Assembly (NCBI GenBank): GCA_019188255.1
Contig: JAETXT010000004.1
Coordinates: forward strand, 5,332,001 to 5,396,000
Length of the DNA stretch: 64,000 nt
Direction: 5' to 3'
From: Verticillium longisporum
Lineage: Eukaryota > Ascomycota > Sordariomycetes > Glomerellales > Plectosphaerellaceae
Below, one piece after another: positions 34,293 to 44,877 of the stretch (position 1 is its first letter; every line of letters begins with the position of its first letter). Under the pieces are notes generated by a model. The model saw nothing but the letters and a program-made list of their open reading frames with translations, made no database searches and had not been told where the DNA came from. The translations under genes were made by a program, and so were the position numbers.

Positions 34293-34673
34293 CTGCACGA
34301 GGCACGCTTTTGACCCCACTCCCTCGTTGAGTGGGCGATGCGACCATATGCGCGACAGCGAAAAGACGGTCGCTGGGAAATTGGGGTGGCGGCATCCTTC
34401 CTGTGCCCACCCCATGTCGACGTTCGGTCGGTAAAGCGTGAATACATACCCGTCTTTGGAAGGAGAATCTGGCTGGTGGTCAATAATTGGCTGTCCTGCG
34501 ATGTCAGGCTCATTCCAGTGCCCCTGATCGAAGAACTTGGGAGTGCCAGCAATCATGCGAACTGGGTATGCAACGTTCGAATCTGGTGCGTGAATTGAGT
34601 CCCCTTTCCCATACAATCGAGAAAGAGGAAACCGACTGACATAGAACTGGAAGATTATTGGGCTTTCGGAACC
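34293..34673 (-). pseudogene. Possible decayed gene fragment of unknown family
   Basis: A frame opens just after an in-frame TGA and reads FQFYVSRFPLSRLYGKG, then YPVRMIAGTPKFFDQGHW, NEPDIAGQPIIDH and DGYVFTLYRPNVDMGW. Residue composition looks like real protein, unlike the shadow frames nearby. It ends near a possible GTCAGC donor at 34292. The upstream in-frame stops are TGA codons that one C-to-T change from CGA would make. No start codon or complete domain can be assembled. I do not recognise the family; a chance open frame remains possible. Confidence 0.25.
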
Positions 34674-35127
34674 TCATGTGACCTTTGTCTCATATCAATG
34701 CCGCGAGGCTGAGACTGAGGTGCCTGTCTGAGTTACTTCCTGCGGCCGCCGTTGTTGCATGGCCTCATCGATATGGGACAACGAGTAATGAGTCTTTAAT
34801 AAGTCTCCCTAGTTCGGACTTTCGCCGCAGCTCCGAGATCCTCGGATCCACGACAGAACCTGTAACAGTATGATTGTCATCAGCAAGGAAGACCACGGCA
34901 TTGTGTACAAAACGCTTCCATGAAACCCAGCGCGAACGTACAGTCTCGATCTACTAATAAACACAGCGGTTCCCAAGAGAAAGCAGCTTCCTCAGGCTGA
35001 GGAGGGTCGAAGCGCTGCTGAAGCAGGTTGTTCAACGTTTCATCGGGTTCCTCTATCTGTCAACGCAGCCTAACGCAGGGTTGCCACATGCTGATCATTT
35101 CATCTTGAGAGTTATCTGACATGCAAC
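34674..35127. other. Intergenic region downstream of peroxidase
   Basis: No gene is supported; likely contains the 3' UTR of the peroxidase gene. Confidence 0.3.
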
Positions 35128-36798
35128 TTAAGCGCGCGGGCACAGCTCCGTTCGGATGAACTCAACCTTCGAGCCGCCCTTTCCTCCTTCCACAATGTCA
35201 TATGTAGTGCTCCAAGACGCGGTCGCGAGCTGGATGGGCGCCTTGAAAATGACCCAGTCACCCCTCTCCTCGCTGGCGGCAGACGGGAACGCAATCCTGT
35301 CGACCGACATTGACCTCACAATGACGCTCTGCCTGCGCTCGAAACGCACAACGTCGACGGCCAACGACGCCGCGGCCTTCTCCTTGCGCACCGCCACCGT
35401 AACGGTCGCCGAGCGGAAGCCTGCAGTGCTCGTTCGAGACACGCACGACGCCGCCTTTTGGAAAAGGAGCGAGTCGTCGACTGGGTAGCCCTGGCCACCG
35501 TTGGCGTGGGTCTCGACTTTGCCGCTCGAGAGCGTTGTCAGGCGAATATCGAACTTGCTGACACCCTTGGCCGCGTTGACCGTCGTGTTGAACTCGTAAA
35601 ACGCGAATGTCTCGCCGTACAGGCCCGTTGTGTCACCAGCATGCGCAGCCTCGACAATAGTCGTGCCTGAGCCTGCGTTGTCCGTCAAGGCCAGTTGGAC
35701 AGCGAGGTCAGCCTGGCTGCGGCTGCCGGTGGTGGTCCTGACGCGGACACGGCCGTTGAAAGTCAGCGAACCCTGGTCGTTCAGGAACAGTTCGACAATG
35801 TATGGCTTCACATCAATGGCCTCGAGCGGCTCCGACAGCTTGACCTGATCGGGAACCGTGTCGATCATGCGCGTGAAGATGTTCGCGCATCGCTTCTCAA
35901 ACGTTGACGAGTGGCAGGCCAGCTCGCTGATGGTCTTGTTACCGTCGGAGCTGAAGATCCGCTTGTCCGAGTTGAGGCTGTTGTTCCTGCCCACGACGAG
36001 CGGGTTCTTGGTGACGCCGAAGACGTACTCCTTGGCGACGCGATTGTCGAACTCGTTGGTCGTATCATCAAAGTTCACCACCGTGTCGTTCCAGATGCTG
36101 CTGTCTCCTTCGACAATCTGCGGGTGGTTGTTGCTGTGCACGCCGCCGAGCGAGTGACCGCAGGCGACGAGCGTGATCATATCCTGCTGGCTGAGGCCGG
36201 CCGTCGCGAACCGCGCCATGGTGGTGCCGATCGACGTGTCGGCTTCGGGCACACCCGCGGGGCCGGCCTGCGCGGCATCCTTTCGACCGTGTCGGAAGGG
36301 GATCTTCGTCTGCGCCCCACAGCCGGCGTGCGAGACGACGACGCTCATGGCAAGGAGATCCGCCGCCGAGGCCCGAGACGAGTACAGGTAGTTGAAGAAG
36401 TTGAACGTGTTGTTGAAGGCGAGGCCACCGTTTTCGGCACGGTTCAGCTCGAACCAGATGGACCCGTCGAGACCACCGGTACCAGCCCCGAAATCATGCG
36501 TGATCATGTCGTGGAACGCCGTTCGAATCCATTCGGCTGCATTCTGGCGTCCCTTGACGTTGCCGCCCTGGGTGCAGGGTGTCACACCTAGGGTCCAACG
36601 TCAGTCATCTTGTAAAGGTGCCCAACCCGTGTTCAACAGCAACTCCTTACCCGCGACAAAGTTGCGCGCCAGATATCCGCTCTGCAGGTAGAGAATATCC
36701 TCCAGCTCATCATGGGGAGACGGCCAGACATATGCGTCACCTGCTGCCAACGCAATGAGCGGCGACGCAGCGAAAAGAGCAAGGCTTTGGGACTTCAT
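35128..36798 (-). CDS. Secreted class II-like haem peroxidase with C-terminal extension
   Basis: Two exons (36798-36651, 36587-35128) encode 535 aa. A signal peptide (MKSQSLALFAASPLIALAAG) is followed by a plant/fungal peroxidase fold over about residues 25-300. AEWIRTAFHDM holds the distal Arg and His, GGLDGSIWFELNRAENGG the calcium/haem-pocket region, and LVACGHSLGGVH the proximal His. A C-terminal part of about 230 residues is beta-rich and not obviously catalytic (LTFNGRVRVRTTTG, TVTVAVRKEKAA). Such ascomycete peroxidases act outside the cell with hydrogen peroxide; the reducing substrate is unknown. Intron phase joins FVAG to VTPCTQGG cleanly. Confidence 0.87.
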
Positions 36799-38700
36799 TG
36801 CCACCTTGGGACAAAGGACGTAGCTCGTGAATCGTAAGTCGTAAGAGAACACACACAGACACACAGTGTAGATCACAAAAGTCGCTGCATCTCCAGAACC
36901 CTGGCAGCTCGGTCAATGTTGCCATGATCGTCATATTTATTACGGAGCGCCCGATTCTCCCCGCACGATAGTACAGGTCGATTTTTTTAAGATTATCAGA
37001 TTGATCAGATAGCCCACCCGCCTCCATTCTGTTGGAGCTTCAACGGGTCCTTGGGCGACGGACCGATCCACTCCTCTGCTGGTCAGTACTCCATCCCTGC
37101 GCGCCATATTCCCATACGAGCTCTCAAAAGGGCCCGGACACGGAGAATTTCATGGAGAATGGAACCGTCACGCCACGTGCTGCGTTGCCATTCAATAGCC
37201 CTCTAGGCTACGATGACCTATGTGGGCTTTTCCTGTGGTTGTGTACTTTGAAGGCGCACGGCGTTTCCCGCGCGCCCACCTCCTCGCGGCCCCGAACATT
37301 CGGCCCTCGGCCTCTGAACCCTGAGGTGCAGCACGCCAAAACGCACAGGCGGAAGAAGAATCGTGGGTCTTGGTTCCAGAAGTGGTTACGCTGGCCGTTG
37401 CTTGGCCCCCAGATTGGGTAGAAAACCATGCCGGCGGCACCGAGATGCGGCAGGAAACTTGGCCAAGCTAGCCGGTGGCTACATCAGCGGCACAAAAGCG
37501 TGAGGGTTTTCCGCCATACAAAGCGTAACTTATTCGCTCGCCGACAATGTCCGATGCCAAGTCGTGGGAAGAACATCGTGAGAGAGGGGGCGGCTCGCCC
37601 TGGCCAGATGCTCACGGCCTGGCCAGATGCTCGCCACGTCCCGCTACATCACTTCCATGGCAGGTATACCTAGACCTGGCGAGGGGGCGGGAGATTCTCT
37701 GCAGATCCCTGCGAGTCTTGAATCCCGGAGACTGTTAAGCAATCAGTAGATACAAAAGCGGACTGCTGCGCCTGTGGAGCCGCCCTGATTACCATCTTCG
37801 ACCTGAATGGCATGAAGCGGTAGGGTAATTGGTCTCGTCTGGCCACCCGCTTGAGAGCTTTGGTCTGTGTTGATTCTGCCACTGTTCTGGCCTCCCGCGC
37901 CAAGCTTGAGTCATGCTCTGCAGTGGAGACCAACCCTTTGAAGAATCGCAAAACCAGACATGAATCCTTAAGTTTGAAGACATCCGCGCTGGCCTAGCTA
38001 CAGCGAGCGAGAAATTACTCAAGGCTCACAAGAATGCTTGGCTTGGGAGCAGCGAGACAGTCTTTCGTCATTGTGAATATTCTATGCCTTGCGGCATCTG
38101 GATATCAGATAAGTTTCTACACGTAGTTGACGTGCTTGGGTGTATAAGTTACAATATCCACAGACAAAAGCAGATATCAAAACTACGCACGATCTTGCTG
38201 ATCGAGATCAGCATTGGGTAAAAGACTAATCATGCTTGCATTGCGAGATCAATGTCTCTCGAGAATCTACACTCTAGAAGGCCACCTAGGTATATTCTTT
38301 CAACACAGTTCTCTGTTCCCAAATCTACACGATGCAGGCCCAGCTGTGCGTCACATCTTAGTGCTCCATCCAATGCAACGTGGTCTACACGATGCATGCT
38401 GTTTCAGTATATACGTAAATAGTGGGCGGAATCATCGACGTCGATTCAAAGAATTTCGTGTACATAGCTGGCGTCAAGAACCTTATATCGCAAGCACAGC
38501 CCAGATCTTTCGCTCTCTACATTTCATTCATCGTCTTCCTCTATCAAATCCATCTGTCTATCAGCCCCCAATCAACGGAATTCAGACTCAAAGCCTGGCG
38601 GGAGTGGCTGTGAAGCCGCACGTTGTAGCCGCAGCGGTCACAGAGTTGCCATAGTATTGCCAAATATTGTGCTCATTCGCACATAGCAAGCAGGCATCGA
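36799..38700. other. Intergenic region between peroxidase and gypsy relic
   Basis: About 1.9 kb with no supported gene. The short motif TCTACACGATGCA recurs at about 38325 and 38390. Nothing else is recognised. Confidence 0.3.
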
Positions 38701-39009
38701 GGCGCGCAATGTATTGCCAGTTGGTACAGTAGCCCTCCTCGCGCGAGAGAGTAATGGAAGTGCCTGGTGCGTAGACGTGTCAGATGAGCCAGGGGTGTTC
38801 TTGAGATGCCAGGGCATATTGGACCCGAAAACGTACCGCAGTTCTCGTGGCAGAGGTACAGGGGTGTGCCAGGCTCGGGGTTGTCTGGCGAGCAGCCAGG
38901 GGCATAGAATCGGGGAACTCCCAGCCAGGCTGAGAGCGAGGAGTCAGGGGTTGGCAGTTACGACGGTGGCAGCCAGGGTATCAGGACCTGAGGGAGGTAT
39001 AAGACCGAT
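38701..39009 (+). repeat. Possible gypsy 5' LTR and primer-binding-site region
   Basis: This stretch has normal composition but many CAGGGG-like repeats. GGTATCAGGACC at 38977-38988 resembles the primer-binding site (complement of an initiator-Met tRNA 3' end) that lies just inside the left LTR of Ty3/gypsy elements. RIP-degraded gag/protease coding sequence starts about 30 bp later. No right LTR is in the window, so the LTR limits cannot be set. Confidence 0.3.
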
Positions 39010-40931
39010 AGGGGATCGCCTATTATTTAATCGTAGGAATCAAGAAGAGAGGACCGAGCACAGTAAGGGAATAGTTATAAGAAAGGTTAACGGACTAAGA
39101 TTTAGAGAAGGGCATCGATTATTCTATCTTCTTAGAGACCCCTAAGAGATTAATAGTTAATCCCTTTACTTATTATATAAGACTCCTTAATATAATAATC
39201 GATCTACCCCTAGGGAGCGATAATTATTAGGATAATATATCGACTAGAGATATATGGAGTATTAGAAGATAGGCTATTATAGGATAGTAGACGGAGAATA
39301 CCGAAGAATTAATATAATTAAGGCTTAATATAGAATAAGGATAAGATATTGAGAATAATATACTCGATAACCTATTATTAATTATAGACGAGGAACTAGA
39401 CCGATAATTAGAGGAAGAATACTATAAACTCGTAAAGAAAAGGAAATACGAAGAATTAGCTACGCTCCGAAGGGGAGACCTAATAAGCCTATTATTAGGA
39501 GTAATTAATAGATTAGTATTAGTATTTAGGGCAATATTCTACGAAGAACTATAAAGTACGCCCTTTATAAAGATATAATTACTAGCTATTTAATATAAAG
39601 GGACGTCCTAATCGGAACTTAATACCTTCTTATTTAGCCTCGATATACGATTCTAGCTTAATAAAAAGAGTTTCCGTAGAGATATCGATAAAGTCGTATA
39701 CGTAAATAATTACTTTATTAATACTTTATAGCGGAAATAGATATTATATATATAGATAGAATATAGGTCTATCTATAAAGTTACTTAGAGAGTAATAAAG
39801 GCTTAGCTAAAGGGCGACGTAGATAATAATAATACCCGAGTACTCTAGATAATTATTAAACTATATAAACGGGATTAGCGGTTTTAAGCCCTTAGTTAGA
39901 AATACTAAGACTTTATAGATATCTACGATAGCTTAGAAATAGAGCTACCCGAACCCTTACTATAGATCTATAAGGTAATACTTTTATTTACGAAACTTAA
40001 CCTAGATCTTATATAATAGATTATAGCTTAGGGAATTCCTTATATAAGAATAGAGCTAAATAGAATAGCTAAGAGGGTAGAAACCCTATTATGGACTAAG
40101 AGAAGCCTAAAATAATACTAGGATAATAAAAGAGAAGCCGAGATAACCCGTAATAGACCTAAAATAAGATCTATAGAAGAATAGCCGATAAATAATTATA
40201 AGGAAGAGACGACCGAAAACTAAATAGCTAGCCGAACTAATCTACTATATTTTACGGGCTAATAATAGAATAGTAATAGATAGATAGAAGAAAGCCCGAA
40301 GCCCTAGACGATATTAGGTATTATAATTATAATAAATATAAATACTATATTAAAAGCTATTTAGAAGTATTATATATAAATTACGGAAAATAAAGCTATA
40401 TATATAAATCGTATAAGTAGTATTTAATAGTAAACTGCGAACCGTTTAGGGAAGAATAATAGGAGACCCCTAATAAGAAGAATTACTATTTCCGAAACTA
40501 AAATAGTACGAAATAACTATTAAATTATATATTAGTAATAGTTAGGTTAAAGGAGAGGTAATACTAGATAGAGGAGCCGATATTAACGTTATTAATAGCG
40601 ACCTCCTAAGGGAAGCTAGAGAATAGCTAGGGGAAAAGTAGGGTAAGCTAGGTAGGGTATTCCGAAATAGGGAGATAAGTACTTATAGCGAAAAAGGATT
40701 ACTAGCTAAGTAATAGATAACCCTAGGATAAAGTATATAATAATAATAGAGTATATAATAGTAGATAATATTATAAATAGGTATAACGTTATCTTAAAAA
40801 GACCTTAACTAGCCTAAATATAGCCGATAAACGATTAATTATAAAGCTATTAGAGATACTTTATTAGGAAATAAGATATTAGAATTATATCGATAAGAAA
40901 ATAAATTAAGAATATAATCTATTAATCCTTA
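39010..40931 (+). mobile_element. RIP-degraded Ty3/gypsy retrotransposon relic (gag-protease part)
   Basis: The interior is AT-rich with CpA/TpG almost absent. At 40373-40414 a frame reads YINYGK then stop, SYIYKSY, which is a CCHC zinc knuckle whose Cys and His codons have all become Tyr, as C-to-T/G-to-A mutation predicts. At 40560-40620 the frame reads ILDRGADINVINSDLLREAR, matching the retroviral-type aspartic protease motif D-S/T-GA. So gag and the start of pol are present; reverse transcriptase and integrase are absent because the relic ends at the TA where pogo copy 2 begins. Confidence 0.7.
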
Positions 40932-40979
40932 ACGTGCATGATAAGCAAGTGGGCCAAACAAGCAAGTGGGCCACCTGAC
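40932..40979. repeat. Left terminal inverted repeat of pogo copy 2
   Basis: Begins ACGTGCATGAT and holds two direct copies of AAGCAAGTGGGCCA starting at TIR positions 12 and 29, the same 17-bp register as copy 1. Confidence 0.92.
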
Positions 40980-41030
40980 GACGAAAACGCGACCTTCTTA
41001 CGTTAACCATTAATTCCTCCACCAACAACG

Positions 41031-42684
41031 ATGTCTCCGCCCTCACAAGAACGTCAATTACAGCTTGCTCTTCAGGCTATTCAAAATGACCCAGATCTCA
41101 GTATACGCGCTGCGACAAATATCTTTGGTGTTCCCCGAATGACCTTGACGCGTCGACTACGCGGTATTACTTCGCAACGCGACAGGATCCCCCTCAATCG
41201 AAATTTGACGGAGCTCGAGGAGTTAACGATTGTTCAATACATACTTGAGCTAAATTCCCGAGCATTTCCTCCCCGGCTTTGTGAGGTTGAAGATATGGCT
41301 AATCGACTGCTAGCCGACCGCGACGCGCCGAGTGTCGGGAAGCGCTGGGCCTCAAACTTCGTCAGGCGACAACCAGAGCTTAAGACGCGTTTCTTTCGCA
41401 GATATGACTATCAGAGAGCCCAATGCGAAGATCCCGAGGCAATTCGCGATTGGTTCGCGCTCGTAAAGAACACAATCGCCAAATACGGTATCGCGGAGCC
41501 TGATATCTATAACTTCGATGAGACTGGGTTTATGATGGGCGTTATCGGGTCCGGAATGGTCGTTACGAACGCCGAAAGACGTTCTAATACGAAAATGGTC
41601 CAACCAGGAGGTCGGGAATGGGTGACAGTGATCCAAGGCGTTGGCGCAGACGGGTGGTGTGTCCCGCCGTTCATCATTATGGCGGGCAAAAATCACCTCT
41701 CAAGCTGGTACGAAGACAGCCCTCTACCTCACGACTGGGTAATCGCTACGACAGACAAAGGCTGGACAACAAATGAGAAAGGTCTAGAATGGATTCAGCA
41801 TTTTGACAAGCATACCAAGCCCCGTCGGTCGGCCGGATATCGCCTCCTTATCCTAGATGGGCACCAAAGTCACCATTCCGTTGAGTTCGAGCTCTACTGC
41901 AAGGAAAACAACATCATTACGCTATGCATGCCTCCCCATTCATCTCACCTACTTCAACCTCTTGATGTTGGCTGTTTTGGCCCGCTAAAGCAGGCCTACG
42001 GTCGGCAAATTGAGAAGAAGATGAGGGCAGGTACAAGCCACATCACGAAGGAGGACTTCTTTCCCGCGTTTTTCGCAGCTTTCAAAGAAGCTATGACGGA
42101 AAGGAATATCAAGGGGGTTCAGAGGTGCTGGGCTTGTCCCAATGAGCCCCGAAATTGTGGTTTCAAAGCTGGATGTGAAGCTACGGACACCGACGCCCGT
42201 CGAGGGGGTCCCCGATACATCAGAACCTTGGGTCTCCCAAACGCCTCACAACCCGATTGAAGCTAGCTGTCAGTCAGAGTTTATTAAAGGTCGAATCGCC
42301 CGACACCAAGGAAGCTCTCCGACGTCGATTCTTAACGCTATAGACCACTTTACCAAGGGGACGCGTGGAATCATGCATCAACTCGCCCTATTGAAGTCGG
42401 AGAACCAGATCCTTCGAGACGAGAACGCGACACTCAGCAAGCGTCGGAGAGCTAAGAAAACACGTCTCAGGCAAGGAGGGAGTCTAACTCTAGGTGAGGG
42501 ACAGGAGATACAAACCAATATCGAGGTTCAGGTCCAGATAAATGAGGAAACGCGTCAGAGAAGCAGTCGCCAACCAAGGGACGGGACGAAGAAACGGCGC
42601 TGCGGTGTCTGCGGCGAGCCTGGACATAATGCGCGAACTTGTCAGCTGGAGACGAGGGCTTCTGAAGAAGAGGATTTCAAGTAG
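41031..42684 (+). pseudogene. pogo/Fot1-type transposase, frameshifted before the C-terminus
   Basis: The frame from the ATG at 41031 covers the Psq-type helix-turn-helix, the Tc5/CENP-B-type domain and the whole DDE core (YNFDETGF, LLILDGHQSHHS, LLQPLDVGCFG). Within GGGGG at 42113-42117, right after TERNIK, the frame changes; homology to copy 1 continues in the next frame (VSKLDVKLRTPTP to the stop at 42684). That second part holds the coiled coil and the CCHC knuckle CGVCGEPGHNARTC. As written, the first frame ends at 42260 with 409 aa and lacks the knuckle. A net change of two missing G or one extra base explains it. Confidence 0.88.
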
Positions 42685-42743
42685 TTTCAATTGATTTAAG
42701 GCGTTAGGGTTCACCGGGATGCTGCTGTCGTCGCATGGTCGTG

Positions 42744-42791
42744 GTCAGGTGGCCCACTTGCTTGTTTGGCCCACTTGCTTATCATGCACGT
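42744..42791. repeat. Right terminal inverted repeat of pogo copy 2
   Basis: Perfect inverted copy of 40932-40979, followed by TA at 42792-42793. Confidence 0.92.
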
Positions 42792-42793
42792 TA

Positions 42794-43426
42794 CTTCGTG
42801 TTTCTGTGCGCTGACCAAAATGTGACTACGCTTTGACTTTCTTCGGCGGGAATCTTAAAGTGGCAGCATAACTTCCGTGTGGCCAAGGTCAGTGGTATGA
42901 ATTGTAGTATTCGGACCTTCTACCACCTGAATGGTATCACTGCCTCGGTGCCGATGCATCAACTCAAAGTAGTCATCGGTGTGGGCTGCCTATAATTGTC
43001 TGGGGTAAATCATTAATCTATATGCAGGGATCGTCGCTAACTTGTCATCTCGGACGCAGGGAGAATTCCGTCATGCCACGCGATGGACAACGTGGGGCGC
43101 GGCGTAGTATTGGGTTAAGGCACGTGGTTATTGCAATAACGAAAAGCCTCCTGCTTCTTATTACTAACATTCTTCCTTCTTGGCAGAGATAGGTCTATTG
43201 TGTGATCTGACGATGCTGGTATACCAACCCGTTCCTATCATGTAGTAACGAAGAACTAGCCAGGACTAAGTCGGGCACAAGGTGTGCAGGCCTCCGTTCT
43301 GAGGACTCGTAAACACCTCTGTTCAGGAAATGATGAAGAGTAAAATGATATTGAACCCATGCTGACACAAGGTAGATGTGATTATAATGGCTATTTGACT
43401 TCCGTAACCCGTGATCCCTGTCGTGC
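42794..43426. other. Intergenic region after pogo copy 2
   Basis: Unique, non-RIP sequence with no supported gene; it bears no resemblance to the gypsy relic on the other side of the transposon. Confidence 0.3.
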
Positions 43427-44877
43427 CTACTGAGCATGAAACAGCGGTGTCGACCTGTTTGACTCCACATCTGTTCCATGATCCATCTGGAACGTCGTGC
43501 TCACAACGATGCCTCCGCCCTTCTCTTCTGCCAGAACGGCCCCACTGGGAGGCGCTGTGCGCGCTGGGTCCTTGACAAGCTCGTCCTCCGAGTCGTTGCT
43601 CTTGTGTGTACCTCCAACAATGTTGGTGGTGATGCGGCTCTGCTGCGTGCGTCGACTGCGTGCGTGGCCAGCGGACGAAAGCTCGTAGTGTCGGTAGCCT
43701 GAGTTGGTGCCTGCAGAGGAGAAGTGACCGAGGAAAAGGGTCCGTAGGGCTGTGAGCAATATGTTAGCGACTATCGTTTCATCAGGGCTGGGTTAAAGCA
43801 ATGGACTGACGTACGAGGGAGACAGGTGGCGATGATGGCTACTGAAGCCTCAATCATGGACACGGTGCAGGTGAGCATAGTCTCGTTACGCTTCGAGTAG
43901 TACGCGCGTATAACTGTGGATGGTTAGCGAGATGTCAATACACGTCAGGACTACTTGAAGACGTACTGCTTGCAATGACGACGAGGAAGCCTAGGGCGAA
44001 GATGGCGGCTACACCTAGCTTCTGCTTTAACTTCATTTGGAGCTTCATGACCATGGAGATGGGCAAGCTGATGACTGCAAGGCGTTAGTTCAAGAGGCAT
44101 TCTTCATGTCGGATTCGATCGAGTGCCACTCACGGATGACATCAGTGCCAATGTTGACTGCATATTGTCAGCTTCGTTCTCCGAAAAGGGGGCAATATCG
44201 GAGAGGCTCACGGATAATTGTCAACCAGTAGTTGATCTCTGCATTTCGTGGGTCACATTGGTCTGTGATATAGTCAATACATGCTATGTTAATGTTGCCG
44301 CACCTTGAAGACTTACAGTCCGGATCCTGCGACCATCGCTTGTCGTGAGGGAAGCACTGGAAGAGGATATGGAAGAAGATCGTTGCCCACGAAGCGACCA
44401 GCACGCACAAGGCGCCGTTGTAGATCTTCTGGAGTGTAGAGCCGACCGCCGCAATACGCTTGTAGAAGATGACCAGCGCGATCTTGATGGCCCACACGGT
44501 GGTGACATATAGTACGGATCCAGGCACAATCATTTGCATGATCTTCCTCATTTGTTCATGTTCGACATTGGCCATATCAGACATGCCCAGATTGAACATG
44601 TGCTGTTGGATAACCAGGTCGCCAATGAGGCAGCACAAAGCCAGGATGATGAAGCCATCGTCGATACCCAGACTCCCGAACTTGCTGATGCGAACCCACA
44701 GCCTCGTAACGACGAAGACGAAGGCCACCGCGGTACAAATGTACCATGACACCTTTGAGAGTAAAGATCGTCAGCTAGATACAGGAAAGGCAGAGATCTT
44801 CGGGCGTCTCTGAAGCACTTGCATTAATTTGCAGCAAGGAGGATTGCGCATACCACTTGTCCGTGATCTTTGGCCAT
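43427..44877 (-). CDS. PTH11-like integral membrane protein (SAT4/fungal rhodopsin domain)
   Basis: Seven exons can be joined with phase kept: 44877-44854, 44752-44317, 44262-44212, 44157-44134, 44074-43967, 43913-43815, 43749-43427, giving 354 aa. Hydrophobic segments include VSWYICTAVAFVFVVTRLW, FIILALCCLIGDLVI, VLYVTTVWAIKIALVIFYKR, LCVLVASWATIFFHILFQC, ILNIGTDVILISLPISMVM, GVAAIFALGFLVVIAS and SMIEASVAIIATCLPPLRTLF, consistent with seven helices. The Arg after helix 1 and KIALVIFYKR in helix 3 fit the SAT4/PTH11-like family, whose best-known member senses surface cues in a rice-infecting fungus. No CFEM domain is present. The Ser/Thr-rich tail (about 250-354) is cytosolic. Ligand and role are unknown. 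Confidence 0.85.

Larger units (their letters stand above)
40932..42791 (+). mobile_element. pogo/Fot1-type DNA transposon, copy 2
   Basis: The 1860-bp element has perfect 48-bp terminal inverted repeats and flanking TA at 40930-40931 and 42792-42793. It encodes a transposase homologous to copy 1 but with clearly different sequence and different inverted repeats, so it is a separate family. Base composition is normal with no RIP, although its left neighbour is fully RIP-degraded. The transposase gene carries a frameshift, so this copy is probably non-autonomous unless the shift is a sequencing error. Confidence 0.92.
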
